Assembly (NCBI GenBank): GCA_019745415.1
Contig: JAIETF010000107.1
Location: forward strand, 1 to 42,619
Reading direction: 5' to 3'
Source of the DNA: Candidatus Obscuribacterales bacterium
GTDB taxonomy: Bacteria > Cyanobacteriota > Vampirovibrionia > Obscuribacterales > Obscuribacteraceae
DNA length: 42,619 bases
Made by a program: the position numbers and the translations under genes. Positions 1 through 9,494 of the stretch are shown one piece after another. The first letter of the stretch is position 1, and the number at the start of each line of letters is the position of its first letter. The notes under the pieces were generated by a model. That model was not told the origin of the DNA. It did no database searches and saw nothing but the letters and a program-made list of their open reading frames with translations.

Positions 1-21
1 AAGGCAGGGCATAATTGATTT

Positions 22-711
22 ATGAAGCGAAGCAAGGTTACCCACTATGAAATTCTCGGGGTTCTGCCGACAGTCTCGGCAGATGAAATCAAGCAAGCTT
101 ATCGCAGCCTGGTTAAATCAAAGCACCCCGACCTCTCTTATACAGACAAGAGCGACAATCAAGTAGTAAGCGAAACCGAATTTATGATGTCGGTCAATGA
201 AGCTTATAGTGTCCTTATTGACGTTGACAAAAGGGCTGATTACGACCTCACTATTTTTAGTCACCGAACCCCGAATATTCCCAGACACGCCCACGACTCG
301 CTCGACGAAGAAAGAGCCAGAGAACGCTTTCTAAGGACAGTATTCAATCCACTCAAGCGCTCTATCGCCGCAGTGCTAAGAAAGTACAAAGCAAAATTGC
401 AGATACTCTCGCAAGACATATATGCCGAAGATTTGCTGGAAGATTTTGAACAATACGTTGAAGAGATTGAAAGTACGCTTCTCAAAGCTTCCCGCGAATT
501 CACCGACAATCCTCCGCCCATGACCTTGATTCCAGCCGTGCAGTGGATGCGCCATGCCATAGCGCAAGCTTCAGATGGTCTTGATGAACTGAGATACTTC
601 CTCGGCAATTATGATTACGACCATTTAGCCATGGCTGACAATTTATTCAAGATAGCAGCCGAACATCTAATCAAGGCTGGCAGTTTGGCGAAACTAGGAG
701 CACAGATTTAG
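22..711 (+). CDS. DnaJ (J-domain) protein
   Basis: A 229-residue protein with an N-terminal J-domain at about residues 7-78, containing the diagnostic HPD triad at residues 35-37 and the usual YEILGV start of helix I. J-domains stimulate the ATPase of DnaK/Hsp70. There is no Gly/Phe linker, no zinc finger and no DnaJ C-terminal substrate domain, so this is a J-domain-only co-chaperone rather than DnaJ itself. The rest (about 95-229) is predicted helical, with an acidic stretch around 135-155, and is not a family I recognise. It lies near the window edge and converges with the next gene. The J-domain call is firm; its client is unknown. Confidence 0.88.
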   Translation: MKRSKVTHYEILGVLPTVSADEIKQAYRSLVKSKHPDLSYTDKSDNQVVSETEFMMSVNEAYSVLIDVDKRADYDLTIFSHRTPNIPRHAHDSLDEERARERFLRTVFNPLKRSIAAVLRKYKAKLQILSQDIYAEDLLEDFEQYVEEIESTLLKASREFTDNPPPMTLIPAVQWMRHAIAQASDGLDELRYFLGNYDYDHLAMADNLFKIAAEHLIKAGSLAKLGAQI

Positions 712-767
712 CCTAATCTAGAAAAACCCAAACAAAAGCCACTGCCAGTAGTATCACGCTAAAGTTT

Positions 768-1592
768 CTATTTCTTTTTAATCAGAAATATCTCGTCAAG
801 ATCGACGGTGGCATCTCTTCGTTCTTTGCTGACAAGAACCTCTTGAATAGAGAGAAGCTTGCGATAATTGAGCGGTGCATCGAAATAATTCTTCGGCACA
901 AGCACTTCTTCAATCTTGACTGTATCAAACAGAATTTTCTGGCGACCGGTGCGATCTTCACCGCTCAACCAGTCTTTCTTCACGGCCGGTTTGCTATATC
1001 GAATAGCGAGTTCCCCATTATTGGGAATCTTATATATGTAATGCAAAATAGTCGGTAACTGAGCAGAAAAACCAGCCGGTAAAGGCAATATATCTAGCTT
1101 AATCTTGCCTTTTTCAATGTGCTTGACTGTTGTATTGCAAATTTTGGCATTTTTTGCCTTCTCACCCTTAACGTCTTTCTCACGGTTCATGACGATAAAG
1201 TCATTGACTATGCCGTTTTCGCTTAGCCACTTAAGAGATTGGGGAAAGCAGGTTTTATCATCGTCACGAAAAACGCAGAAATCCCATTTGGGAGCTTTTG
1301 CCACCAAGCAAAATTTCATACTGCCTCGATTATTGATGCGCAGACCATTGCTGGCAATAACTGTGTCGCAATCCCCAAAGTAATAGTGAATCTGACTGAG
1401 TTTCAAAGCCTTTAGCGTCGGCTTATCAGCACCAGCGGCAAGGGCTTGAGCACACTGAAAGACTATGGCAAGCCAAAGAATTGAAGAACCCAGAAGAAAC
1501 TTCACTTGAAAAAAGAGAAGTTTTGCCAAAACAGCCGGTCTGAGAGGCCGCTTTTGCCAAGTTAGTCTGAGCCATTCCTTGAAGCAATTCAT
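768..1592 (-). CDS. Secreted protein of unknown function
   Basis: A 274-residue protein that I do not recognise. It has a long basic N-terminus, then a hydrophobic segment at about residues 36-52 ending in an Ala-rich AQALAAGA stretch, consistent with a signal peptide or membrane anchor. The mature part is rich in Lys and Ile/Val and contains four cysteines between about 74 and 152, which could form disulfides outside the cytoplasm. It lies 58 bp downstream of the efflux adaptor gene on the same strand, so it may be the third gene of that operon. The RBS in front of the ATG is weak. Function is unassigned. Confidence 0.6.
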   Translation of the reverse strand: MNCFKEWLRLTWQKRPLRPAVLAKLLFFQVKFLLGSSILWLAIVFQCAQALAAGADKPTLKALKLSQIHYYFGDCDTVIASNGLRINNRGSMKFCLVAKAPKWDFCVFRDDDKTCFPQSLKWLSENGIVNDFIVMNREKDVKGEKAKNAKICNTTVKHIEKGKIKLDILPLPAGFSAQLPTILHYIYKIPNNGELAIRYSKPAVKKDWLSGEDRTGRQKILFDTVKIEEVLVPKNYFDAPLNYRKLLSIQEVLVSKERRDATVDLDEIFLIKKK

Positions 1593-1650
1593 TACCCAAT
1601 AATATTACTTCTCCGGCGATTTCGACTAGGCCCTCTTGCTTGCTCCAAAC

Positions 1651-3138
1651 TCAATCATAGACTTCAACTTGCTGCCCTTCCTTCAAATCGACATCAGGAT
1701 CTAGGACTAGCCTTTCACCACTAGCGATACCATCCAATATCTCAATCTGCTTGCCGAAATCGCGACCCAGAACAACTTTCTGAAAATGTACTCTGTCGCC
1801 GTCACTCAACTTGGCGACAAACAATCCCTCCGGCTTGACGACCAGGGAGCTAGCCGGAATTCTAAAGCGCTTATTATCGAAAGAAGCCGAGGATTCTAAA
1901 GTATTTGTAGTGTCTAGAGTGGCTGAAGAAGCTGAAGACGCAGCTCTTTTTGCCTTGGGTCGCTCCTCACCAGCCTCAAACTTCACAGTCGCGTACATAC
2001 CCGGTTTCAGGATACCGGAAGCATTGCCTACATGCACTTCAGTGAGCATCGTGCGAGAAGCCGCATCAAGCCCACCCGCCACCTTTGCCACCACACCTTG
2101 CAATTTCCTGTCGGAAAATTCATTGACATTTAGTTGCACTTTAGAGCCGACCTTGATGTGGCGATAAAAACTCTGCGGCACAGCCACCATCACCCTAAGA
2201 GGATCGGTTTTGGCTAGACGCAGCAACTCTTTCTTGGCATTGTCGCTGCCTTCTGAAACAAGAGAACCAGCATCAATATTGCGAGAAACGATGACGCCGT
2301 CGGCTGGGGCTTTGACCGTCTTAAAAGATTGCTGGCTCAGGGCTCGGCCTAGGGCAGCTCGATATGAACCAACGGCAGCTTTGCTGACTGCTACCTTTTC
2401 AGCAAGAGAAGCAACTTGAGCTTGGTTGGCATTCACTTCGGCCTGCGCCGCCTCTAGACCGGCCAGATCGCTGTCGAGGTCGCGCTGTTTCTCATCCTTC
2501 ATTTCGCGACTGATTGCTCCCTCTTGCACAAGTTGACTATATCTAGCCAACTGCTGCCTTGAAAAAACAAGATTCGCCTGCAATTTGTGAACAGCCGCTT
2601 CGCTGGTAGAGACCACAGCCCGCGCCCGAGCCAATTCAGCCTCAGCGGCTTTGACCTGGGCCTGAGACTGATGCAGGTCGGCTTCAGCTTGCTCAACTTG
2701 ACGGTCCAGTTCGGGAGCATCAATTGTAGCTAAGAGCTGTCCGGCTTTGACTCGATCGCCGATATCAACAAAGCGCTGTACCAAATAACCATCGCAACGA
2801 GCAAAAATAGGAATCTCTTGAATCGGTTCAAGCGAAGCCGGCAATGTAAGTGAAGTCTCACCGACAGGCTTCTTCACTTGAGTAAAGGCAACCTTTCTAA
2901 TGCTCTTAGCCTGGGCGCCGTGCGCTTCGTTTAATTCAGATTCAGTGCTCAGACGAGGTAAAAGACCGAAAAGCAAAAGCGAAGCAAATGTAAGCAAGCC
3001 TACGGCAATAGAGACATAAAGAATTTTAGGCGGTCGCCTGCCGGAAGAGCCCGCAAGAGAAGCAGGCGAGTCCAGACTTTCTTGACCTGCTTTCAACTCA
3101 CTATCTTTTTTTGCTTGGCATAGAGTTTCTGACATCAT
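1651..3138 (-). CDS. RND efflux periplasmic adaptor (HlyD/AcrA family)
   Basis: A 495-residue membrane fusion protein that would link the inner-membrane RND pump to an outer-membrane channel. A cytoplasmic N-terminus of about 38 residues precedes one membrane segment (about 39-61). A lipoyl/barrel-sandwich half follows at about 100-135 (PIFARCDGYLVQRFVDIGDRV), then a long Ala/Gln/Glu-rich coiled-coil hairpin (about 138-260), the second lipoyl half (KAPADGVIVSRNIDAG), a beta-barrel, and a membrane-proximal domain at the C-terminus. A Ser/Ala-rich insert near 395-420 is unusual. Its start overlaps the stop of the pump gene by 4 bp, so the two are translationally coupled. Substrate cannot be inferred. 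Confidence 0.9.
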   Translation of the reverse strand: MMSETLCQAKKDSELKAGQESLDSPASLAGSSGRRPPKILYVSIAVGLLTFASLLLFGLLPRLSTESELNEAHGAQAKSIRKVAFTQVKKPVGETSLTLPASLEPIQEIPIFARCDGYLVQRFVDIGDRVKAGQLLATIDAPELDRQVEQAEADLHQSQAQVKAAEAELARARAVVSTSEAAVHKLQANLVFSRQQLARYSQLVQEGAISREMKDEKQRDLDSDLAGLEAAQAEVNANQAQVASLAEKVAVSKAAVGSYRAALGRALSQQSFKTVKAPADGVIVSRNIDAGSLVSEGSDNAKKELLRLAKTDPLRVMVAVPQSFYRHIKVGSKVQLNVNEFSDRKLQGVVAKVAGGLDAASRTMLTEVHVGNASGILKPGMYATVKFEAGEERPKAKRAASSASSATLDTTNTLESSASFDNKRFRIPASSLVVKPEGLFVAKLSDGDRVHFQKVVLGRDFGKQIEILDGIASGERLVLDPDVDLKEGQQVEVYD

Positions 3139-6100
3139 TTTGATTCCACTTTGTTTTCGTTATCGAGGCGAAGAGTTGCAAAATAGTTCTTTTTTTGTTG
3201 GTCTGCGACTCCATCTTGCATATCGGAAAGATCATCTGGACGACGCTTTACCAAGCTATAAAGACAAGGTACAAGCAATAGAGTTGTCACCGTAGCCAGT
3301 ATCAAACCGCCAATCACGGCGCGACCAAGAGGAGCATTCTGCGAGCCGCCCTCACCAAGACCGAGAGCCATAGGCAACATTCCTAGGATCATTGCCGTAG
3401 CGGTCATCAGAACCGGTCTAATTCTTGTATAACCCGACATCAGCGCAGCAGCGACAGGAGTATCGCCCAAATGCAATCTCTCGTTGGCAAAAGTGACCAA
3501 GAGAATGCTGTTGGCGGATGCCACGCCGATACTCATAATCGCTCCCATCAAGGCCGGCACGCTAAAGGGTGTATTGCTGGCAAAGAGTGCCAAAACGATA
3601 CCGGCAAAAGCTCCGGGTAGAGCGCCCAAAACAATAAGAGGATCTATCCAAGAATGAAAATTGATCACGAGAAGAAGATAAATCAGTAAAAGAGCAAATA
3701 TAAGACCACCAAATAAGGCTCTGAAAGCGGCATTCATGCTTTCAGCCTGCCCTCTGATATTGATGAATGTGCCCCTGGGTAGATTTTTCTCAATTGGAGC
3801 GATTGCCTTTTTGATGTCGCTTGCCACCCCGTTAAGATCTCGGTCTTGGACGTTGACAAAAATGTTGTAGACATTCTGAATCTTATAGTGACTCACCACT
3901 GCCGGTGTCACAGAACGCCCCACTGAAGCGAGATTGCTTAAGAGCTGATTACGTCCCTCCGGTGAAGACGAAGACGTTAATGGCATCGAAAGTATGTCGT
4001 CTATCTTGCGCATCTTTGTCGGCGGAGTCATTATAGCTACGTTGTAATTGACCCCATTAGCCGGATTGACCCAAAAGCTCGGTGCGGTCTGAAAAGACGA
4101 ACTGAGACTTATCAGTACGTTGGCCGCTATATCTTTCTGAGTAAAGCCCATTTGATTGGCTCTGACCCGGTCAATATTGAAATTGAGCTGCGGTGCATCG
4201 ACAATCTGATGGAGGGTGACGTCTACCGCCCCCTTCACTTTGCCGACAGCCTCTTTCACTTCTTGAGCGACTTTGAAGTTGAGAGCCTTGTCTCGGCCCG
4301 TTACCTGAATATCTATAGGTGCCGGCAAACCGGCATTGAGTATCTGCGAAACGATATCGGCAGGCTGAAAGAATAGCTGAATTTCAGGAAACTTTGTCTT
4401 CAGTCTCGACCTGACTTCCTTAGCATATTGAAAGGTAGATTTCTTGTGCCCTTCTTTCAGTGAGATGAGCACTTCGCCATCAAAATTGGAAATAGTGATA
4501 TTGTCGCCATAAGCCAGGTTGATACCGCTGGTGGGCAAGCCGATATTATCGACGATATCCTCAATCTCACCCTTGCCAATGACTTGTTTGACTTCATCTT
4601 CGACTGCGGCAAAAATTCGCTCCGACTCTTCAATACGGGTACCAACAGGCAGGCGCAAGTGAAGCCTGAGCTGCCCACCGTCGACCTTAGGGAAATAATC
4701 TTGCCCGATGAAAGGCACAACGGCAAAAGAAGCAAGAAAGACAGTTGTGAACACCGCAAAACAAAAGAGCCGCGCCGAAAGCAGGTAGGAAAGAAGATCG
4801 CGATAATGACTGCGTAAGCCCTCGATGAAATTCTCACTGAGCTGAAAAAGCGGGCTGAATATCGAAGATTCAGCCTGCCCATGCTCTTCATTCTTAAGCA
4901 GAGCCCGAGCCATAACCGGCACGAGAGTACGGGAGAGGAAATAGGAGAACATCATGGCGAAAACCACAGCTAAAGCCAACGGTACAAAAAGTGAGCGAGC
5001 CGGTTCAGTCAGTAAAAAGACCGGCACGAAGACAATACAAATGGCCGTGGTTGAAACAAAAGCAGGCGCGGCAACCTGCTGCGCCCCGTCAAGAATAGCC
5101 CTCTCAATTGCCTTACCAAGACTAAGATTGCGATGAATATTCTCTACTTCTACAGTGGCGTCGTCGACCAGCATGCCCACAGCCAAAGCCAAGCCACCTA
5201 GAGTCATTGTATTGAGAGTCTGACCGCAAGCATAAAGACAGACTATTGAAGCCAGAATCGACAATGGTATCGAAACAGCGACAATCAAAGTACTGCGCCA
5301 ACTGGCCAAAACCAAAAACATAAAGAGGGCAGTAAGGCAGGCGGCTGTAAGAGCTTCTTTCACCACACCTTCAATAGCGGCTTTGACAAATATAGATTGG
5401 TCTGACATTAGAGCCACTTTGAGCTCGGGAGGACAGGTGGCGAGGATACGGGGCAAGGCTTTTTTGATCTCTTCCACGACTTTGATTGTGGAAGCATTGC
5501 CATTCTTGAGAACATTGAGCAGGGTGGAGCGCCGACCATTCTGGCGCACTATATTGGTCTGCACTGCATAACCGTCGTGCACCTGGGCTACATCCTTAAG
5601 ATAAACAGTGGCGCCGTTGATTTGTTTGATGGGTAACTCGTTGAAATCATCGATTATTTGCGGGGTGGAATTGAGTTTTACCGCATACTCAGTCTCACCA
5701 ATTTTGGCTGAGCCGGACGGAATGATGATGTTCTGATTGCCCACCGCAGTTGCCACTTCTTGTGCGGAGAGACCTTTGGCGGTGAGAGCATTCTGGTCGA
5801 GATCAACCATGACTTGGCGCTGTTTGCCGCCGTAAGGCAAGGGAATGGAAGCACCAGGCACTCCCGATAGACCGGTACGGATAAAGTTCAAACCATAGTC
5901 GAATAGTTCAGACTCAGAGAGACTTTCACTGCCTACACCTAACTGCAGGATGGGCACGTCGGAGGCGGAGAAGCTGGTGATTAAAGGCGGAGTGGTGCCT
6001 GTCGGATAGACTCTGAGCAAGGTCTGGCAAAGAGAAGCAATTGTTCCCACCGCCTTACCCAGATCGGCTCCCTGGTGCATATGCACCTTAATCACCGAAA

Positions 6101-6365
6101 TGCCGTTCATAGACTGCGACTCGATGAAGTCGATACCACTGGTCACCGTGGTGATGGCTCTCTCGCAGATTGTGGTGATGCGATTCTCCATCTCCTCAGC
6201 CGGCAGATTGTTATAGCTCCAAATAACGCTCACAACCGGCATATTGACGAAAGGAAAGATGTCTGTGGGCATACGCAAAGCGCTGAATATGCCCAAAATA
6301 GCGATCAAAAGCGACGTAACCACAAAGGTATACGGTCTTCTCAGGGCTAGTTCGACTATCCACAT
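3135..6365 (-). CDS. RND efflux pump, inner-membrane transporter (AcrB/HAE1-like)
   Basis: A proton-driven RND exporter of 1076 residues from the chosen start. The N-terminus MWIVELALRRPYTF is the usual RND beginning followed by TM1, so I start at the ATG at 6365; an upstream in-frame extension of 20 residues has no RND character. Two repeats of large periplasmic loop plus six membrane segments are visible. The TM4 proton-relay aspartate pair is present (VGMLVDDATVEVEN), which places it with the HAE1-type rather than the heavy-metal group. It is the first gene of the pump operon and is divergent from the tandem MarR gene, its likely regulator. No outer-membrane TolC-type gene is adjacent. Confidence 0.92.
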   Translation of the reverse strand: MWIVELALRRPYTFVVTSLLIAILGIFSALRMPTDIFPFVNMPVVSVIWSYNNLPAEEMENRITTICERAITTVTSGIDFIESQSMNGISVIKVHMHQGADLGKAVGTIASLCQTLLRVYPTGTTPPLITSFSASDVPILQLGVGSESLSESELFDYGLNFIRTGLSGVPGASIPLPYGGKQRQVMVDLDQNALTAKGLSAQEVATAVGNQNIIIPSGSAKIGETEYAVKLNSTPQIIDDFNELPIKQINGATVYLKDVAQVHDGYAVQTNIVRQNGRRSTLLNVLKNGNASTIKVVEEIKKALPRILATCPPELKVALMSDQSIFVKAAIEGVVKEALTAACLTALFMFLVLASWRSTLIVAVSIPLSILASIVCLYACGQTLNTMTLGGLALAVGMLVDDATVEVENIHRNLSLGKAIERAILDGAQQVAAPAFVSTTAICIVFVPVFLLTEPARSLFVPLALAVVFAMMFSYFLSRTLVPVMARALLKNEEHGQAESSIFSPLFQLSENFIEGLRSHYRDLLSYLLSARLFCFAVFTTVFLASFAVVPFIGQDYFPKVDGGQLRLHLRLPVGTRIEESERIFAAVEDEVKQVIGKGEIEDIVDNIGLPTSGINLAYGDNITISNFDGEVLISLKEGHKKSTFQYAKEVRSRLKTKFPEIQLFFQPADIVSQILNAGLPAPIDIQVTGRDKALNFKVAQEVKEAVGKVKGAVDVTLHQIVDAPQLNFNIDRVRANQMGFTQKDIAANVLISLSSSFQTAPSFWVNPANGVNYNVAIMTPPTKMRKIDDILSMPLTSSSSPEGRNQLLSNLASVGRSVTPAVVSHYKIQNVYNIFVNVQDRDLNGVASDIKKAIAPIEKNLPRGTFINIRGQAESMNAAFRALFGGLIFALLLIYLLLVINFHSWIDPLIVLGALPGAFAGIVLALFASNTPFSVPALMGAIMSIGVASANSILLVTFANERLHLGDTPVAAALMSGYTRIRPVLMTATAMILGMLPMALGLGEGGSQNAPLGRAVIGGLILATVTTLLLVPCLYSLVKRRPDDLSDMQDGVADQQKKNYFATLRLDNENKVESK

Positions 6366-6384
6366 ATGACACCATTTTCCTGCT

Positions 6385-6396
6385 CTATAATTATAG
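6385..6396. promoter_or_regulatory. Perfect 12-bp palindrome carrying a -10 box on both strands
   Basis: CTATAATTATAG is perfectly self-complementary and lies in the 146-bp gap between the divergent pump operon and the tandem MarR gene. It contains TATAAT on the plus strand (6386-6391) and TATAAT on the minus strand (6390-6395). A second, shorter dyad (CGAA-N3-TTCG) lies at 6403-6413. The position, about 20 bp upstream of the pump start, fits an operator overlapping the promoter. I see no convincing -35 box for either direction, so the promoter assignment is tentative. Confidence 0.45.
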
Positions 6397-6511
6397 GTTA
6401 TACGAAATATTCGCATTTGCAACACTTATTTAATCTGGAGCAGGTGGGCATTAGAGATGGCATCTGCCAAAATCTGCTAGTTTGGTGCCGGAAGCGGTTG
6501 GACGATGAAAT

Positions 6512-7489
6512 ATGGAGCCGAAATCTCTTAACAACTCCACACAAATTGAAGAGTACAGACAGTTCCTCGACCGAACTTCCTTAGGTTCGCTGATCAAACG
6601 TGCCTCCAATCTTTTGACTCTTAAGCTGACCAATCAGTTGGCGCCCTTCGAACTGACTGCCAATCACTGGATTGTTCTTTCTTGTCTCTGGCGACGAGAC
6701 GGACAACCGGTCACCTATATAGCCCGTCAAATTCAGCAAATCGGCGGCACCCTTACCGGAGTGCTGGACCGCATGGAAAAAAGAAAGTTGGTGGTGCGTC
6801 GCAGAGATAAACAAGATCGCCGTATTTGGCGAGTCTTCTTGACCGAGAAAGGCAGCCAGCTTTTGAACGAACTACCCCGACTAGTTCGTCAAATATGGGA
6901 TCAAGCCCTAGAGAAAATAAGCAAAGACGAAAAAGAACGGTTCTCTCAACTGATCGATCAATGCCTCAAGAACCTTATACCGGAATATACGTGCTCTTTG
7001 CCCGAATGCACCAATGAATTACCGCCCGAATTGAATCGCATCTTGCCACCCAAATCGCTCGGCTATCGCATGAAAGTACTGACCTTGGCGCTCAGCCGTC
7101 GCTTTGCTGAGGTGCTGGCGCCCTATGACGTAACCACAGTGCAATGGGTGGCCCTCTGCCGACTGTGGAGACAAGAGGGCATCACCACAATGGAGATTGG
7201 CAGCCATGTTGATATGGTGGGGGGAACGCTGACTGGACTTTTGGACCGTATGGAAGAAAGAGAATTAGTTTCCAGGCGGGTAGACGAGCACGACAAAAGA
7301 AGGATACTTGTCTTTCTCACTGCGAGAGGCAGAGAGCTTTATCAAGTCTTACCAGCTCTTGCTCTTGCCACCACAGGTGAAGCCACGCAGGGGCTAAAGA
7401 AAAGCGACATAGATTTCATGAAAGACTTTCTGCATCGTATGATCACCGCTCTTGAGGGTAGGGCGGCAGCCCCTAAGGAGAGTCTCTAA
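6512..7489 (+). CDS. Tandem-MarR transcriptional regulator (two MarR domains in one chain)
   Basis: A 325-residue protein containing two full winged-helix MarR domains, at about residues 24-155 and 184-315. The recognition helix/wing block occurs twice: GGTLTGVLDRMEKRKLV (78-94) and GGTLTGLLDRMEERELV (237-253), exactly 159 residues apart, each followed by a DxxDRR-like wing. MarR proteins are normally about 140-160 residues and bind DNA as homodimers; here one chain may supply both halves. It is divergent from the RND pump operon, the classic arrangement for a MarR repressor controlling efflux. The ligand is unknown. Domain assignment is confident; the regulatory target is inference from position. 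Confidence 0.92.
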   Translation: MEPKSLNNSTQIEEYRQFLDRTSLGSLIKRASNLLTLKLTNQLAPFELTANHWIVLSCLWRRDGQPVTYIARQIQQIGGTLTGVLDRMEKRKLVVRRRDKQDRRIWRVFLTEKGSQLLNELPRLVRQIWDQALEKISKDEKERFSQLIDQCLKNLIPEYTCSLPECTNELPPELNRILPPKSLGYRMKVLTLALSRRFAEVLAPYDVTTVQWVALCRLWRQEGITTMEIGSHVDMVGGTLTGLLDRMEERELVSRRVDEHDKRRILVFLTARGRELYQVLPALALATTGEATQGLKKSDIDFMKDFLHRMITALEGRAAAPKESL

Positions 7490-7530
7490 GGCGAGCCTCA
7501 GTTGCTAGAGAAGCTGTTGCAGGACTGGCT

Positions 7531-8022
7531 CTAGACCTTGAGATTACCCAAGTTCTTAACCAACCAACCCCAGAAAATTGGGAAGAGACGAGGAAACAAA
7601 CTGGCCAAACTTGGTGCACCATCTGCAGACCGGCAATGTGCCACTATTTCGTTGGCGAGGGCAAAGTAACCACGCTCAGTCAAGACACGACCCAAGATAG
7701 GGCTTCGACTATGTCCATCGCACAAGAATTGAATGTCAAAGAAATCACCATCGACTTCTATTAAAAACTCGCGCAAGTCAGGCAGCTGAGCAGCTGGAAT
7801 GCATTCTTTCACACGCTCTTCAATAGAGAGGCGGCGCCTAATCGAATCAGCGATACTAAGAGGCGCTACCTCACTTTCCAGACAAAAGGCGAGAGCATCG
7901 GCAAGGCGCTGCCTATTGTTGAGACTGACATAAAAGCCCTGTTCATCAAATGCCAGACTGGTTACATAGGCTGCATCGTCACCTATATATAGTATGGCCG
8001 ACTTGTTCCGCTTGCCGATCAC
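7531..8022 (-). CDS. Conserved-looking protein of unknown function
   Basis: A 163-residue protein that I do not recognise. It begins at a GTG with a GAGG sequence 8 nt upstream; the overlapping ATG is followed immediately by a stop. No signal peptide is seen. The sequence looks like a compact mixed alpha/beta fold, with a tryptophan- and proline-containing hydrophobic C-terminal segment (about 140-158) that could pack against a membrane or partner. It is the last gene of the minus-strand run behind rimO (57 bp gap) and converges with the MarR gene. Confidence 0.55.
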   Translation of the reverse strand: MIGKRNKSAILYIGDDAAYVTSLAFDEQGFYVSLNNRQRLADALAFCLESEVAPLSIADSIRRRLSIEERVKECIPAAQLPDLREFLIEVDGDFFDIQFLCDGHSRSPILGRVLTERGYFALANEIVAHCRSADGAPSLASLFPRLFPIFWGWLVKNLGNLKV

Positions 8023-8079
8023 ATTCTATGCCTCGAGAAAGTGCGGACACTCCCTGTTGACAATATAGCACGGAAAGCT

Positions 8080-9456
8080 TTAAGCCTTCTTATTTTTTGA
8101 CGAAACGACTGAGACCAGCTCTGAAAGACTATCTTCGCCGCAGGCTACACCATAGAGGTCATAAGGCTTGGCACTTTCCACCAGAACATTATTGACCTCG
8201 GCCATATAGACAGTCTCGTCGCTTTCTCTGATATAGACCTGGTTGTCTATGCCAGGGGCGTCCCACTGCGAGCGGCCGATATATAACCTTTTGGACTCAT
8301 CGAAGCTTTCCACCAACACCGGTATACGAGTGCCGACCATGGCTTCATTAAGCGATAGCGAAATACCATGCTGCAACTGCATAATGCGTTTCTGACGGTT
8401 CTTCTTGACTTTCTCCGGTATCTGGTCTTCCATATGGCCGCTTGGCACTTCCATTTGACGGCTGTAAGTGAAGACGCCTAATCTATCGAACCGATATCGG
8501 TCTATAAAATTGTAGAGGTGCTCAAAATGTTCTTCGGTTTCACCCGGGAAGCCAACTATGAAGGTAGAGCGAATCTTCACACCGGGCAGATGTTCTCTAA
8601 TAAGGTCCATAGCTTTTTCTGGATGTTTAGGTCTGGCCATGGCGGCAAGAACATCGGGATGTGAGTGCTGCAGGGGAATATCGACATATTTGACCACCTT
8701 GGGCAAACGAGCCATTGTGGTAAGCAGAGCTTTATTAGTTTCGGTCGGGTAACAATACATCACCCTAATCCAGTCTAATTCTTCAATCTCATGCAGGGCT
8801 TCCAAAAGCTCTGGCAGCGCCATGCGGTTATAGATATCAAGCCCGTAATAGCTGGAGTCTTGTGATACCAGAATGATTTCCTTGACGCCACCCATGACCA
8901 ACATACGAGCTTCTTTGACGAGAGACTCGATAGTGCGGGAGCGAAACTTACCGCGCAATTGCGGAATGATGCAGAAGGAACAGCTATGGTCGCAACCTTC
9001 GGCAATTTTTAGATAAGCAGAGGCACCAACCCCGGTAGCCATACGAGGCAAGACTTCATCGTCATAATTATTGGGCACATCGGAAACTTCAACCACGCGA
9101 AGCGAGGAGTCTTGCGCAATTGACTTGATCACATCGACTATCTTGGTGATGTCGCCGGTGCCAACGAGAGCACGAGCTTCAGGTATTTCTTCCAGAAGCT
9201 CCTCTTTAAAGTGCTGCGCCAGACAGCCTGCGATTATCAGTTCCTTACCTTGATCTGCCAGTTCAACCAAGGTGCGCACTGATTCTTTGCGGGCGTCACC
9301 GATAAATGAACAGGTATTCACCAAGCACATCTGTGCTTCGTCGTTGTCAAAAGTGACTTCAAAACCGGCTTTATTCAATAGACCGAGCATAACCTCGGTG
9401 TCAGTGGCATTCTTTGGACAGCCAAGTGAAACCACCCCGATCTTGGGGTTGCGCAT
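8080..9456 (-). CDS. rimO: Ribosomal protein S12 methylthiotransferase RimO
   Basis: A radical-SAM enzyme of 458 residues that adds a methylthio group to the conserved aspartate of ribosomal protein uS12. The N-terminal UPF0004 domain carries the three cysteines of the auxiliary 4Fe-4S cluster (C13, C49, C78). The radical-SAM CxxxCxxC motif is C155, C159, C162 (GCDHSCSFC). A C-terminal TRAM-like domain follows. The GCPKN and CSFIGDARKES signatures match RimO better than the tRNA enzyme MiaB. It is 38 bp downstream of rodZ on the same strand. Confidence 0.95.
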   Translation of the reverse strand: MRNPKIGVVSLGCPKNATDTEVMLGLLNKAGFEVTFDNDEAQMCLVNTCSFIGDARKESVRTLVELADQGKELIIAGCLAQHFKEELLEEIPEARALVGTGDITKIVDVIKSIAQDSSLRVVEVSDVPNNYDDEVLPRMATGVGASAYLKIAEGCDHSCSFCIIPQLRGKFRSRTIESLVKEARMLVMGGVKEIILVSQDSSYYGLDIYNRMALPELLEALHEIEELDWIRVMYCYPTETNKALLTTMARLPKVVKYVDIPLQHSHPDVLAAMARPKHPEKAMDLIREHLPGVKIRSTFIVGFPGETEEHFEHLYNFIDRYRFDRLGVFTYSRQMEVPSGHMEDQIPEKVKKNRQKRIMQLQHGISLSLNEAMVGTRIPVLVESFDESKRLYIGRSQWDAPGIDNQVYIRESDETVYMAEVNNVLVESAKPYDLYGVACGEDSLSELVSVVSSKNKKA

Positions 9457-9494
9457 CAGATTTTCCTCACCGAACCGATAGCTAGATAACCAAA

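Noticed and set aside
6366..6425. 20-residue N-terminal extension of the RND transporter
   Set aside because: The extension lies over the palindrome and -10 boxes and has no RND-type sequence; the canonical start is at 6365.
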